NCBI RefSeq assembly: GCF_005860795.2
Contig: NZ_CP058350.1
Location: 622,001 to 686,000 of the forward strand
Length of the DNA stretch: 64,000 nt
Reading direction: 5' to 3'
Source of the DNA: Peteryoungia desertarenae
GTDB taxonomy: Bacteria; Pseudomonadota; Alphaproteobacteria; Rhizobiales; Rhizobiaceae
Below the pieces are notes generated by a model. It worked only from the letters and a program-made list of their open reading frames with translations. It was not told the DNA's origin and did no database searches. A program made the translations under genes and the position numbers. Of the stretch, positions 19,104-26,729 are shown in pieces. Position 1 is the first letter of the stretch. Each line of letters starts with the position of its first letter.

Positions 19104-20321
19104 ATGCGCTGGACACACACAGCTATCCTTTTGATCCTGGCAGGCGGTCTCGTCGGCTGCAATGATGCACTGGAAAGCGTCGATCCGCGTATCGCCGCGA
19201 ACAAGGTGCATCAACCTTTGCCGCCCCGGATCTTGAATGAAATGAAGAAGAAGGGGATGCCGCGCAACTCCCCGATCGCATTTCGCATTTTCAAGGAAGA
19301 AGGTATCCTGGAGGTTTGGAAGGCCAAGGCCGACAACCGCTTCGAGAAGATTGTCGAGTACGAGATCTGTGCGTGGTCCGGACGGCTGGGACCGAAGTTC
19401 AAGGAAGGTGACCGTCAGGCGCCCGAGGGCTTCTATCCCCTGTCTCAGCACCATCTCAACCCGAATTCCAAGTATTTTCTCGCGATCAACACCGGTTATC
19501 CGAACCGCTTCGATCAGGCGAATGGCCGTACCGGCACCCATCTGATGATTCATGGCGCCTGTTCGTCATCTGGCTGCTATTCCATGACGGATGCACAGAT
19601 GCTCGAAATCTATGCCTTTGCACGTGATGCATTCGCTGGTGGCCAGCAGAACATTCAGCTTCAGGCCTTTCCATTCCGCATGACGGCGGAAAACATGGCG
19701 CGGCACCGACACAGCCCGCATATAGAATTCTGGCAGAACCTGAAGGTCGGTTATGACAATTTCGAGGTTACGAAGCGTCCGCCCGAGGTGAATGTCTGCG
19801 ATCGACGATACGTGTTCAACATGCAAGCGGCAGAGGGCAAGTCTTTTGTCCCAACCGCCGCATGCCCGCCCATGTCGAAGCCGCCGGCGCTGGAGATGGC
19901 CCTTGCATCCTACAACAAGGCCTATGACGCCGCCTATGAAAAGGCGCTGAAGAAGTACGACGGAAAGATCTGGATTGATCCGACCGAGGCCGAGCGCAAG
20001 GCGCTGGTCGCGGATTTGCGCAAGTCTCGCGCGCATGATCTGGCTTTTGCCCCGACAGGATCAGCCCTCAAGGCAGGGCGTCTTGCTCGTTTGGAAGATG
20101 TACAGAACGGCTCGGCTTCGGCTGCGGTTTCTGAAATGGCAGCCCCAGCAGCAAATGAAACTACGAACAATCAATCGGCACCGGCGGCAAACACAAACGC
20201 AACTGTCGCCGCGGCAGGGCAATCCGCGCCGATTCCGCAACCGAACCCGATGAATACTGCGCAAAACCAGCAGGGTGAGGCCCAGACAGCAGAGAAGAAG
20301 CCCTTCTGGAAGATCTGGTAA
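19104..20321 (+). CDS. L,D-transpeptidase (YkuD/YafK-type) lipoprotein
   Basis: The 405-residue protein begins MRWTHTAILLILAGGLVGC, a lipoprotein signal with lipobox LVGC (C19). A YkuD-type catalytic domain covers roughly residues 55-210: HGACSSSGC at 150-158 supplies the conserved histidine (H150) and nucleophilic cysteine (C158). The best family guess is the YafK/DpaA group, which acts on peptidoglycan-linked partners. The C-terminal third (from ~330) is a low-complexity Ala/Asn/Gln/Pro-rich tail, unusual for the family core. I chose the ATG at 19104 over the ATG at 19065 because the signal peptide starts there. Confidence 0.85.
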   Translation: MRWTHTAILLILAGGLVGCNDALESVDPRIAANKVHQPLPPRILNEMKKKGMPRNSPIAFRIFKEEGILEVWKAKADNRFEKIVEYEICAWSGRLGPKFKEGDRQAPEGFYPLSQHHLNPNSKYFLAINTGYPNRFDQANGRTGTHLMIHGACSSSGCYSMTDAQMLEIYAFARDAFAGGQQNIQLQAFPFRMTAENMARHRHSPHIEFWQNLKVGYDNFEVTKRPPEVNVCDRRYVFNMQAAEGKSFVPTAACPPMSKPPALEMALASYNKAYDAAYEKALKKYDGKIWIDPTEAERKALVADLRKSRAHDLAFAPTGSALKAGRLARLEDVQNGSASAAVSEMAAPAANETTNNQSAPAANTNATVAAAGQSAPIPQPNPMNTAQNQQGEAQTAEKKPFWKIW

Positions 20322-20325
20322 GACT

Positions 20326-20553
20326 ATGGACCAGCCGGAGATCTATGACCTCAAGGGTCTGAAATGCCCCTTGCCGGTCTTGCGTACGCGAAAGCGACTT
20401 TCAACCCTGCCGTCCGGGACCAGTCTCTGGGTTGAGACCACCGATCCGCTGGCCGTAATCGACATACCGCATTTCTGTCGGGAGGATGGCCATGAGCTTG
20501 TCCAGTCCGAGACGGTAACCGGCGGCCATCGATTCCTGATCCGCAAGTCGTGA
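20326..20553 (+). CDS. TusA-family sulfur carrier/sulfurtransferase
   Basis: The 75-residue protein has the two-layer TusA fold signature with the catalytic cysteine in LKGLKCPLPVLRTRK (C14). It begins MDQPEIYDLKG. TusA-like proteins relay persulfide sulfur to tRNA thiolation, molybdenum cofactor or oxidation pathways; the substrate here is unknown. It lies 4 bases after the L,D-transpeptidase stop, so co-transcription is likely. Confidence 0.9.
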   Translation: MDQPEIYDLKGLKCPLPVLRTRKRLSTLPSGTSLWVETTDPLAVIDIPHFCREDGHELVQSETVTGGHRFLIRKS

Positions 20554-20597
20554 CGTGAAACAGCAGCGCTGATCGGAACGGGGGGAACTGGCCAAGG

Positions 20598-21737
20598 TCA
20601 GAATTTCACGCCCGGAACGGCAAGCGGATTGTCCAGCATGGCCGTCCGATCCGGACGGTCAATGGCAAGCTTGCCCGTAAACGCGCCAAACAGATCCCGG
20701 ACATAGTTTTCGGAAAGATCACGCGTGATCAGAACCAAACGGGTGCGGTGATCCTCTCCTGGCCATGCCGGCAGGCGCACCGGCGGATGAAAGATCGACT
20801 GCACGCCATGCAGGACAAGCGGGCGATCCGGGCGATCCGTCAAAGCGACAATTCCCTTCATCCGAAGGATCTTTTCCGGATGGGTCGACCGGAGAAGATC
20901 GATGAACATGTCCAGCGCCATGGGGTCGATCGGAACATCATGTAGGATCGAGAAGGACCGGATGGACGCGTTATGCCGGTTCACATCATGATGATGGTGA
21001 TGGTGGTGAGCATCATGGTGATCGTCGTGGTCATGGCTGTGATGATGATGGTGCTCATCCGCGATCTCGTCACGAAGCCACCGATCGACATCAGCGATCT
21101 TGGTGGAGGGATCATAAAGCCCATTGACCAGAAGAGACGCCGGACGGACACCAAGTTGATCGGCATCTGTGATGGGCGCTCGCGGGTTAAGGTCGCGCAT
21201 GCGCTGCCGGAGAGCATTGACGGTCGAAACATTGGCCAGCGCCTGCTTGGTCAGGATGAGACGATCGGCGACCGCAACCTGGCGAACCGCTTCGGAAAAC
21301 TCGGCAAGAGTCGGAAGACCATTGACTGCATCAACCACCGTGACAACGCCATCCAGCTCGAAATGCTGGCCAATCGCCGGATGCCCCATGACCGACTGCA
21401 TGACTGGAGCCGGGTCGGCGAGACCTGTGGTTTCGATGACGATCCTCGAGAGCCGTTTCAACCGTCCCGTCTGCATCCCGTCAATCAACTCGGCCAAGGT
21501 GTCGACCAGTTCACCACGGACCGTGCAGCACAGGCAGCCGTCAGATAGCTCCACAACACTGTCGCTCGAAGCCTCGACCAGCATATGATCTATGCCGACC
21601 TCGCCAAACTCGTTGATGATCAGCGCTGCATCGCGCATGTCCGGATCTTTCAGGATCTGGTTGAGCAAGGTCGACTTCCCAGCCCCGAGGAAGCCGGTGA
21701 TGATGGAGACCGGAATCCGGTCAGCGAGCTGGGACAT
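20598..21737 (-). CDS. COG0523 GTP-binding protein (CobW/ZNG1-like metallochaperone)
   Basis: A 379-residue G3E-family P-loop GTPase. Visible: Walker A GFLGAGKST (residues 15-23), the metal-binding CxCC motif in DGCLCCTVRGEL (C68, C70, C71), and IETTGLADPAPV (Walker B/switch). A histidine- and aspartate-rich loop follows at about residues 231-262 (runs of five and seven histidines). The C-terminal CobW_C domain begins near residue 265. COG0523 proteins insert or buffer zinc, cobalt or nickel; because cobS/cobT are elsewhere, a zinc role is at least as likely as cobalamin synthesis. It lies 8 bases after the D,D-carboxypeptidase gene and is probably co-transcribed. Confidence 0.88.
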   Translation of the reverse strand: MSQLADRIPVSIITGFLGAGKSTLLNQILKDPDMRDAALIINEFGEVGIDHMLVEASSDSVVELSDGCLCCTVRGELVDTLAELIDGMQTGRLKRLSRIVIETTGLADPAPVMQSVMGHPAIGQHFELDGVVTVVDAVNGLPTLAEFSEAVRQVAVADRLILTKQALANVSTVNALRQRMRDLNPRAPITDADQLGVRPASLLVNGLYDPSTKIADVDRWLRDEIADEHHHHHSHDHDDHHDAHHHHHHHDVNRHNASIRSFSILHDVPIDPMALDMFIDLLRSTHPEKILRMKGIVALTDRPDRPLVLHGVQSIFHPPVRLPAWPGEDHRTRLVLITRDLSENYVRDLFGAFTGKLAIDRPDRTAMLDNPLAVPGVKF

Positions 21738-21745
21738 GCTGGATC

Positions 21746-22855
21746 TCAGAATGTGGGTCGGGGCTTCGGGATCGGTACATTGGCGATCTCGCCAGCACCG
21801 GCCGCAGGCTTCCTCGGGGTTTCGCTACCCGGCACCAGTCCGGCAAAAACCATTCTCGGCGGACGACCCATTTCCCGGATATAGGGAGACAAGAGCTTCA
21901 TCCGGCCTGCATCATCGCGGCCCTCGCTGCGGATCTGGCGCGCAGTCGGGTTGCAGATTTCAGCGCTGATGTCCGTGACCCGATCACGCCCGTCGCCATA
22001 GGGCCGCAACTGGGTGAGAAGCTCGCCGGCACGGGAAGCCGTCAATCCCTTTTGGAGGAGTTCAGCAGAAAGATCCGCGCGCGCGCCCAGGCTGTCCGAA
22101 CCAAGAACAACGGAGACGACAGTGCGGCCATTGCGGGTGGCAGAGGAGACCTGATTGAAGCCTGACGCACAGATGTAACCGGTCTTCATGCCATCCGCTC
22201 CGTTGAAGCGACCGATCAGGAGGTTGAAGTTCGGGTAATCTTTTGAACCGGTCGTCACCCCTTCAAGCGCGAAATATGACGCATACTCGGGAAACTCGCG
22301 ACGCAGCGCCACCGCCAGCAGCGCCATATCCCGCGCCGTCGTATATTGGCCCTTGCCGGGCAGGCCATTGGCATTGACGAAGCGCGAGGAGGTCATGCCG
22401 AGACGCTGGGCTTCGGCATTCATCCGCGCAATGAACTTGTCATTACTGCCGCTGATCGCCTCGCCAACTGCAACCGAAACGTCATTTGCCGATTTGACGA
22501 TCATGAGCTTGAGCGCACTGTCGAGCGTGAGTTGGGCACCCGGCCTGAAATACATTTTGCTGGCCGGCTGCGCTGCGGCCTTTTCACTCATCGTGATGAC
22601 CGTATTCAACGAGATTTCGCCAGCCTTGATCGCTCGAAAAGCAGTATAGACGGACATCAGCTTGGTGAGCGACGCCGGATACCATTTCTTGAAAGCTTCC
22701 TCATGCGCAATGACGCGACCGCTACCGACATCGACGACCATTGTCGGATTTGCCTCGGCGGCAACCGGTGCAACAAGTGCAAGCAGGCAGGCTCCGGCTG
22801 CGGCCTGACGCAGGCGGGCCGTCATGCATGACATGCGGGCAGACTTCGTAAACAC
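21746..22855 (-). CDS. D-alanyl-D-alanine carboxypeptidase, S11 family
   Basis: Penicillin-binding protein that trims the terminal D-Ala of peptidoglycan pentapeptides in the periplasm. The 369-residue protein has a signal peptide ending near LALVAPVAAEA (residues ~20-35). The three catalytic motifs are intact: SLTK (S62, K65), SAN (122-124) and KTG (224-226). The C-terminal ~110 residues lack the usual PBP5-C sandwich domain pattern and are short and Pro-rich, ending in PIPKPRPTF. It is upstream of the COG0523 GTPase gene in the same operon. Confidence 0.92.
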   Translation of the reverse strand: MFTKSARMSCMTARLRQAAAGACLLALVAPVAAEANPTMVVDVGSGRVIAHEEAFKKWYPASLTKLMSVYTAFRAIKAGEISLNTVITMSEKAAAQPASKMYFRPGAQLTLDSALKLMIVKSANDVSVAVGEAISGSNDKFIARMNAEAQRLGMTSSRFVNANGLPGKGQYTTARDMALLAVALRREFPEYASYFALEGVTTGSKDYPNFNLLIGRFNGADGMKTGYICASGFNQVSSATRNGRTVVSVVLGSDSLGARADLSAELLQKGLTASRAGELLTQLRPYGDGRDRVTDISAEICNPTARQIRSEGRDDAGRMKLLSPYIREMGRPPRMVFAGLVPGSETPRKPAAGAGEIANVPIPKPRPTF

Positions 22856-23013
22856 GGCTTATTTCCTCATGCGATATGGATGGAACTCGCAAACCAGAGA
22901 TGCTTGCCATATGTAGTGAAGCAATGGCAAAGCCCATTGCATACGTCAATCTTAGGGCGCACTTTCCGTCCCGACAATTCCGTGATGTCAAAAACAGTTA
23001 GCAGGAAAACACC

Positions 23014-24177
23014 ATGCCCGTCCTGAATCGCGCTTCGGAAATCCAAGAGGAAGCAACCGAGTGGCGCCGCCATCTGCATGCCCACCCGGAGATCCTCTAC
23101 GAAGTTCACGATACCGCGGCCTTCGTTGAAAGGAAGCTCCGGGAATTCGGCGTCGATGAAATCGTGACAGGGTTGGGCAGGACGGGTGTAGTCGGCATTA
23201 TCAACGGTCGCGGTTCGAGCAGCCGCACGATCGGCCTGCGCGCCGATATGGATGCGCTACCACTGGACGAGATTACCGGCAAGGACTATGCCTCGACCAT
23301 CCCGGGCCGCATGCATGCATGTGGGCATGATGGCCATACATCCATGCTTCTGGGGGCTGCAAAGTATCTCGCAGAGACCCGCAATTTCGCCGGACGTGCT
23401 GCCGTGATATTTCAACCTGCGGAAGAAGGCGGGCGGGGTGCGCTCGCCATGGTCGAGGATGGCCTGATGGATCGTTTCGCGATCGAAGAGGTCTACGGCA
23501 TGCATAACATGCCGGGACTGCCGGTCGGCACCTTCGCCATTCGCAAGGGGGGCATCATGGCGGCTCCCGACAAGTTCTCACTGAAGCTTACCGGCCGTGG
23601 CGGCCACGCGGCGGAACCGCACAACACCGCCGATACCATAGTCATCGGTGCCCAGATCGTCGGCGCCCTGCAGACGATCGCCGCACGCAATGCCAATCCG
23701 CTGCGCTCCGTCGTGGTCTCGGTGACACAGTTCCATGCCGGGACCACCCACAACATCATCCCCGAAGAGGCCTTTATCTCCGGAACGGTACGTTCGCTGG
23801 ACGAAGAGGTCCGCGACCTGGCCGAGCGCCGGATCGGCGAGATCGCCGCCGGCATCGCCGCCGCCCACGGCGCCGCCATCGAATACGACTATGAGCGCGC
23901 TTGCCCGGTCACGGTCAATCACGCCGACCAGACGAATTTTGCCGCACAGGCAGCCATCGATGTTGCAGGACGAGATCACGTCGACACGGAGGTCGATCCG
24001 ACCATGGCCGGTGAAGACTTCGCCTTCATGCTGCAGGCAAGGCCCGGCGCCTATATCCTGATCGGCAATGGCGAAACTGCTGGCCTGCACAATCCAGCCT
24101 ATGACTTCAATGACGAAGCCATCGCCTATGGGGTGTCCTATTGGGCCAAATTGGTGGAGCAGCGATTGCCGGCCTAG
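23014..24177 (+). CDS. M20 amidohydrolase (hippurate hydrolase/IAA-amidohydrolase type)
   Basis: The 387-residue protein shows the M20D signature: RADMDALP (76-83), CGHDGHT (103-109, metal ligand Cys/His), FQPAEEGGRGA (134-144, E137/E138 catalytic/metal), MHNMPG and GRGGHAAEPH, and the closing GEDFAFMLQ. These enzymes release N-acyl groups from amino acids; the exact substrate (hippurate, N-acetyl amino acid or auxin conjugate) is not readable. The dimerisation domain is the inserted part at about residues 180-295. It ends with a terminator hairpin before the tRNA. Confidence 0.9.
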   Translation: MPVLNRASEIQEEATEWRRHLHAHPEILYEVHDTAAFVERKLREFGVDEIVTGLGRTGVVGIINGRGSSSRTIGLRADMDALPLDEITGKDYASTIPGRMHACGHDGHTSMLLGAAKYLAETRNFAGRAAVIFQPAEEGGRGALAMVEDGLMDRFAIEEVYGMHNMPGLPVGTFAIRKGGIMAAPDKFSLKLTGRGGHAAEPHNTADTIVIGAQIVGALQTIAARNANPLRSVVVSVTQFHAGTTHNIIPEEAFISGTVRSLDEEVRDLAERRIGEIAAGIAAAHGAAIEYDYERACPVTVNHADQTNFAAQAAIDVAGRDHVDTEVDPTMAGEDFAFMLQARPGAYILIGNGETAGLHNPAYDFNDEAIAYGVSYWAKLVEQRLPA

Positions 24178-24187
24178 CATTCCTCCG

Positions 24188-24220
24188 CAAAAGCTCTTGG
24201 CTTGGAGCTTCGGCTTTTGT
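24188..24220 (+). terminator. possible terminator after M20 amidohydrolase
   Basis: CAAAAGC (24188-24194) pairs with GCTTTTG (24213-24219), with an A/T-rich stem base and a GC-rich loop. Confidence 0.5.
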
Positions 24221-24235
24221 ATGCAGGGGATTAGT

Positions 24236-24312
24236 GGTCCCGTAGCTCAGCAGGATAGAGCATCAGATTCCTAATCTGAGGGTCACGTGTTCGAATCACG
24301 TCGGGATCACCA
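24236..24312 (+). tRNA. tRNA-Arg (anticodon CCU)
   Basis: A 77-base cloverleaf: acceptor GGTCCCG (24236-24242) pairs with CGGGATC (24302-24308), discriminator A then an encoded CCA (24310-24312). The anticodon arm CAGAT/TCCTAA/ATCTG has the loop TTCCTAA with anticodon CCT. The T loop TTCGAAT is standard. No tRNA neighbour is visible, and no duplicated 3' end suggests an inserted element nearby. Confidence 0.97.
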
Positions 24313-24439
24313 CCATATCTCCAATTGTCGAACCCTAGATATTGAAGGGTTGTACAAACTGCTAAAATGCTCATGATAAGGCCTGTGCCACGAAGCGGGC
24401 GGAGGTTTCCGTCGGCTCCCAACCAGGGAGGACACCATT

Positions 24440-24673
24440 ATGGTATCTGCATCCCAAGGCGCATCGGCCAACAAAGCCGACATCGTCGAAAGAGCGGTAA
24501 GACGGATCAATCGCCAGGAAAACTTGATCCCCGACATGACGTATGCAGAAAATGCAGCCGCACTCTTGGTTTATCTCTATGAGAATGGAGTGCATGACGA
24601 AGAAGAGCTTGTGGAACTGGCCTTGATGGCCAAGGGCAAACGCTACGATCCCAAGAATGGCAACTTCGTCTGA
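24440..24673 (+). CDS. hypothetical small protein, unknown
   Basis: The 77-residue protein (MVSASQGASANKADIVERAVRR...) is predicted mostly helical and charged, with a C-terminal KGKRYDPKNGNF tail. A strong ribosome site AGGGAGG lies 9 bases before the ATG. I do not recognise a family. It precedes the general-stress cluster and has no EcfG motif upstream that I can see; a hairpin at 24681 closes it. Confidence 0.62.
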   Translation: MVSASQGASANKADIVERAVRRINRQENLIPDMTYAENAAALLVYLYENGVHDEEELVELALMAKGKRYDPKNGNFV

Positions 24674-24680
24674 CAATGAA

Positions 24681-24700
24681 CGGGGGCCGTCTCGCCCCCG
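24681..24700. terminator. GC-rich hairpin between convergent genes
   Basis: CGGGGGC (24681-24687) and GCCCCCG (24694-24700) form a perfect 7-bp stem between two converging genes. Only a weak T-tract follows. Confidence 0.5.
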
Positions 24701-24705
24701 GATAT

Positions 24706-24876
24706 TCATCGCATCCGGTCCCGGCTATCCTTGTCATAGAGGTCTCTGATAGTTTCCGATTGAGACAGCTTTTCCCGGGAAGACAGTTTGCGCTGCCTCG
24801 TCAGCGCGAATAACAGCGCGCCTCCCAGGATGACGGGACCGATTGCGACTGCAAAGAACCATAAGAAATTGCTCAT
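24706..24876 (-). CDS. 56-residue single-pass membrane protein, stress cluster
   Basis: Reading the minus strand from ATG at 24876 gives MSNFLWFFAVAIGPVILGG followed by ALLFALTRQRKLSSREKLSQ and a charged tail ending DRMR. Residues ~4-26 form one hydrophobic helix, then a basic/acidic cytosolic tail. The ribosome site AAGGAG is 6 bases upstream, and a candidate EcfG-type promoter (GGAAC-N16-GGTT) lies 34 bases before the start. The gene is only 171 bases and easily missed. Function is unknown; the promoter suggests membership of the stress regulon. Confidence 0.65.
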   Translation of the reverse strand: MSNFLWFFAVAIGPVILGGALLFALTRQRKLSSREKLSQSETIRDLYDKDSRDRMR

Positions 24877-24909
24877 GTTTGCTCCTTTGAAAGAGATCCA
24901 TAAGCAAGC

Positions 24910-24934
24910 AACCCCGTTAGGACGCGTTGGTTCC
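24910..24934 (-). promoter_or_regulatory. candidate EcfG-type promoter of the 56-aa membrane protein gene
   Basis: On the minus strand GGAAC (24930-24934) is followed by 16 bases and GGTT (24910-24913). The alphaproteobacterial general-stress consensus is GGAAC-N16/17-CGTT, so the -35 matches exactly and the -10 differs at one base. Confidence 0.5.
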
Positions 24935-24953
24935 GAGGTCTGGAGCGACGGAT

Positions 24954-25124
24954 TTAATCCTGCCGCTCATTCAAGGCATCCTGCAATTGCAGCGCCAGGT
25001 CATGCAAATGTGGCGGCACATCTTCGCGCTTCAGTTCGCTCATCAGGATGTTCAGCTTCTGATGGACGACATCGTCCTTGCGGGCTCGGGAGGAGTCTGG
25101 GTCGGTTTTTGTCTTCTGTGCCAT
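24954..25124 (-). CDS. NepR-like small protein (putative anti-sigma factor paralogue)
   Basis: The 56-residue protein starts MAQKTKTDPDSSRARKDD and then has a helical core, HQKLNILMSELKREDVPPHLHDLALQLQDAL. Relative to the first core Leu, the Leu, Glu-x-Val-Pro and following Leu spacings match the NepR pattern (L...L.E.(I/V)P...LL..L). NepR proteins bind and block EcfG-type sigma factors, and one is encoded 1.1 kb away. Start at 25124 has GGAGGA upstream. The acidic/proline features are weak, so this is a candidate, and it might instead be an unrelated small helical protein. Confidence 0.4.
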   Translation of the reverse strand: MAQKTKTDPDSSRARKDDVVHQKLNILMSELKREDVPPHLHDLALQLQDALNERQD

Positions 25125-25283
25125 GTCATGTCCTCCGGCCGTTACCAACTTGCAACTGCCAGCAGTTACGGTTCACTTACATTTCACCACTACGCAAATG
25201 TTGGGAAATCGGATTGCCTTATCAGCGAACGGAAATCCGACATGCCTGATCGCACGGTCGAAATAGCCCATGGGGCCATCCTC

Positions 25284-25625
25284 TCACACCGCACCGGGCA
25301 AGCTGCCGAACTCCGGAAATTTTTCCGACATGGCTTCACGACTGTCAAACATCATGGCTTCCGAGTGGAGAGTGACTGAGATGTTGTCTCCCACATCCAG
25401 AGGTTCGGCCAGACCGACTTCGACCGAACCGTCGTGATTGCGCTGCAACTCGGCGACGGAGGAAAATCCCATCTGGAGCAACCAGTCCCGAGGGGCCTTC
25501 AAGCTGACCGTGACATGCCAGCTTTCGTCCGTCGCGGCTAGTGCCTTCAGCTGGTAGGTCACGAGCGCATGGCTATCCCCCACATGAAGGCTACCCTGCC
25601 CCTCTGCCATTTCCACTTGTTTCAT
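25284..25625 (-). CDS. hypothetical protein, stress cluster
   Basis: The frame is open far upstream, but the first start with a ribosome site (AGGAC) is the ATG at 25625 (MKQVEMAEGQ), giving 113 residues. The product looks like a small beta-rich globular protein: LVTYQLKALA, WHVTVSLKAPRDWLLQMGFSS, and GSVEVGLAEPLDVGDNISVTLHS. I do not recognise a family. A candidate EcfG-type promoter lies 49 bases upstream of the ATG. The longer frame to 26681 runs antisense over two genes and is rejected. Confidence 0.55.
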   Translation of the reverse strand: MKQVEMAEGQGSLHVGDSHALVTYQLKALAATDESWHVTVSLKAPRDWLLQMGFSSVAELQRNHDGSVEVGLAEPLDVGDNISVTLHSEAMMFDSREAMSEKFPEFGSLPGAV

Positions 25626-25673
25626 CTTTGTCGTCCTCGCGGGATTCGTCTTCACTGCTGTTGCAAGCGGTCG

Positions 25674-25698
25674 AACCAGAGGGGCATCGAGATGTTCC
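25674..25698 (-). promoter_or_regulatory. candidate EcfG-type promoter of the 113-aa protein gene
   Basis: Minus strand GGAAC (25694-25698), 16-base spacer, then GGTT (25674-25677). It is divergent from the exact promoter at 25769. Confidence 0.5.
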
Positions 25699-25768
25699 CG
25701 CAAACCTTCAGAACATATAGCAAGTGTCGATGACAGGAACCCGCAGGATCGACATTTGGTATTACTGT

Positions 25769-25793
25769 GGAACATCGCAGCGGGGGCGGCGTT
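25769..25793 (+). promoter_or_regulatory. EcfG-type promoter of the 87-aa stress protein gene
   Basis: GGAAC (25769-25773), exactly 16 bases, then CGTT (25790-25793). This is a full match to the general-stress sigma consensus of alphaproteobacteria. It is 40 bases before the ATG at 25833. Confidence 0.75.
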
Positions 25794-25832
25794 CGAGTCG
25801 AAGCCTGACAATATCAAACGACGGAGAACGGG

Positions 25833-26096
25833 ATGTCGGACGCGCAACAGACCACCGATCATGAGAGTATCCGGCGGTGGGTGGAAGAACGCAATGGCCG
25901 GCCTGCCCGCGTGAAATCGACCAAGCCCGGAGGTATTCTCCGTATCGATTTCGGCGAACCCGAAGAGTCTCTTGAGCCGATCGACTGGGACCAGTTCTTC
26001 CGGATCTTCGAGGAGAATGATCTGGCTTTCTTGCATCAGGACAAGATCAATTCGGGCAGTCAGAGCCGCTTCAACAAATTCGTTTCCCGCAAATGA
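25833..26096 (+). CDS. conserved small stress-cluster protein
   Basis: The 87-residue protein MSDAQQTTDHESIRRWVEERNGRPARVK... continues with GGILRIDFGEPEESLEPIDWDQFFRIFEENDLAFLHQDK and ends NKFVSRK. Close relatives in rhizobia exist, often annotated as 1,4-alpha-glucan branching enzyme; the short, acidic single domain does not support a carbohydrate enzyme. The pattern is soluble and highly acidic in the middle. Function is unknown, and its exact EcfG-type promoter marks it as a stress-induced gene. It is upstream of the sigma factor but separated by that gene's own promoter. Confidence 0.68.
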   Translation: MSDAQQTTDHESIRRWVEERNGRPARVKSTKPGGILRIDFGEPEESLEPIDWDQFFRIFEENDLAFLHQDKINSGSQSRFNKFVSRK

Positions 26097-26138
26097 AGGT
26101 TCGAACGCATACCTCGATCCGCTCATCTCCGCGCCAGC

Positions 26139-26163
26139 GGAACCTTGGTTGCTCAAGGACGTT
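26139..26163 (+). promoter_or_regulatory. EcfG-type promoter of the sigma factor gene (autoregulation)
   Basis: GGAAC (26139-26143), 16 bases, CGTT (26160-26163). The motif overlaps the ORF track's longer start, so the real start must be further downstream, at the TTG at 26211. Confidence 0.75.
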
Positions 26164-26210
26164 TCATGCGCATTGCGCTCAATTGCATTTATCCCTGGAG
26201 GAGGGCGACC

Positions 26211-26729
26211 TTGTCGACACAAAGACCAGAGCTTGCCGCACAATCCGAGGTGGTTGAACTCATTCCCGCTTTGAGGGCCTTTGCCCGGACATTCTGCCCC
26301 AAGCCGGAAGAAGCCGATGATCTCGTGCAGGAGACGCTCACGAAAGCGCTCGCCAACCTCGACAAGTTCGAACCGGGTACGCGGCTTAAATCCTGGCTCT
26401 TCACAATCATGCGCAACACGTTTTGCACCCGTATCAAGAAAAGCAGCCGCGAGACGATCGGCCTGCCGGAAGGGATCACGGCTCGACTGACGACGGAGGC
26501 AAGCCAGGAATGGACTGTCCAAGCGGAAGAGGTTCGCAGAGCTCTGGAACGCTTGCCATCGCATCATCGCGAAATGCTGGTCCTGATCGTCATGCTGGGA
26601 GAGCGCTATGAGGATGCCGCCGAGATTTGCGGCTGCGCTGTCGGAACGGTGAAAAGCCGGCTGAGCAGGGCACGCCAGCAATTGAGACGCGAACTCGGAG
26701 AAGTGTCTTCCCCCGCCTCACTCGAATGA
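26211..26729 (+). CDS. EcfG-type ECF RNA polymerase sigma factor
   Basis: The product of 172 aa has region 2 (ALRAFARTFCPKPEEADDLVQETLTKALANLDKFEPGTRLKSWLFTIMRNTFC) and region 4 (ALERLPSHHREMLVLIVMLGERYEDAAEICGCAVGTVKSRLSRARQQL), typical of the EcfG/ECF15 general-stress group. I choose the TTG at 26211: GGAGGAGGG lies about 5 bases upstream, and the longer frame from 26145 lies across the promoter. The ATGA overlap places topoisomerase IB directly downstream as the second gene. The canonical phyR and nepR genes are not adjacent, so this may be a second EcfG copy. Confidence 0.88.
   Translation: MSTQRPELAAQSEVVELIPALRAFARTFCPKPEEADDLVQETLTKALANLDKFEPGTRLKSWLFTIMRNTFCTRIKKSSRETIGLPEGITARLTTEASQEWTVQAEEVRRALERLPSHHREMLVLIVMLGERYEDAAEICGCAVGTVKSRLSRARQQLRRELGEVSSPASLE

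Noticed and set aside
20965..21060. CAT/ATG trinucleotide-like repeats on the + strand
   Set aside because: They are the reverse complement of histidine codons in the His-rich loop of the COG0523 GTPase, not a microsatellite element.
25833..26096. 1,4-alpha-glucan branching enzyme
   Set aside because: The product is 87 residues and has no alpha-amylase-type domain; the name is a known mislabel of this small family.
25284..26681. 465-residue extension of the 113-residue protein
   Set aside because: The extra N-terminal part overlaps the sigma gene and the 87-residue protein gene antisense; only the 3' part has a ribosome site and a promoter.
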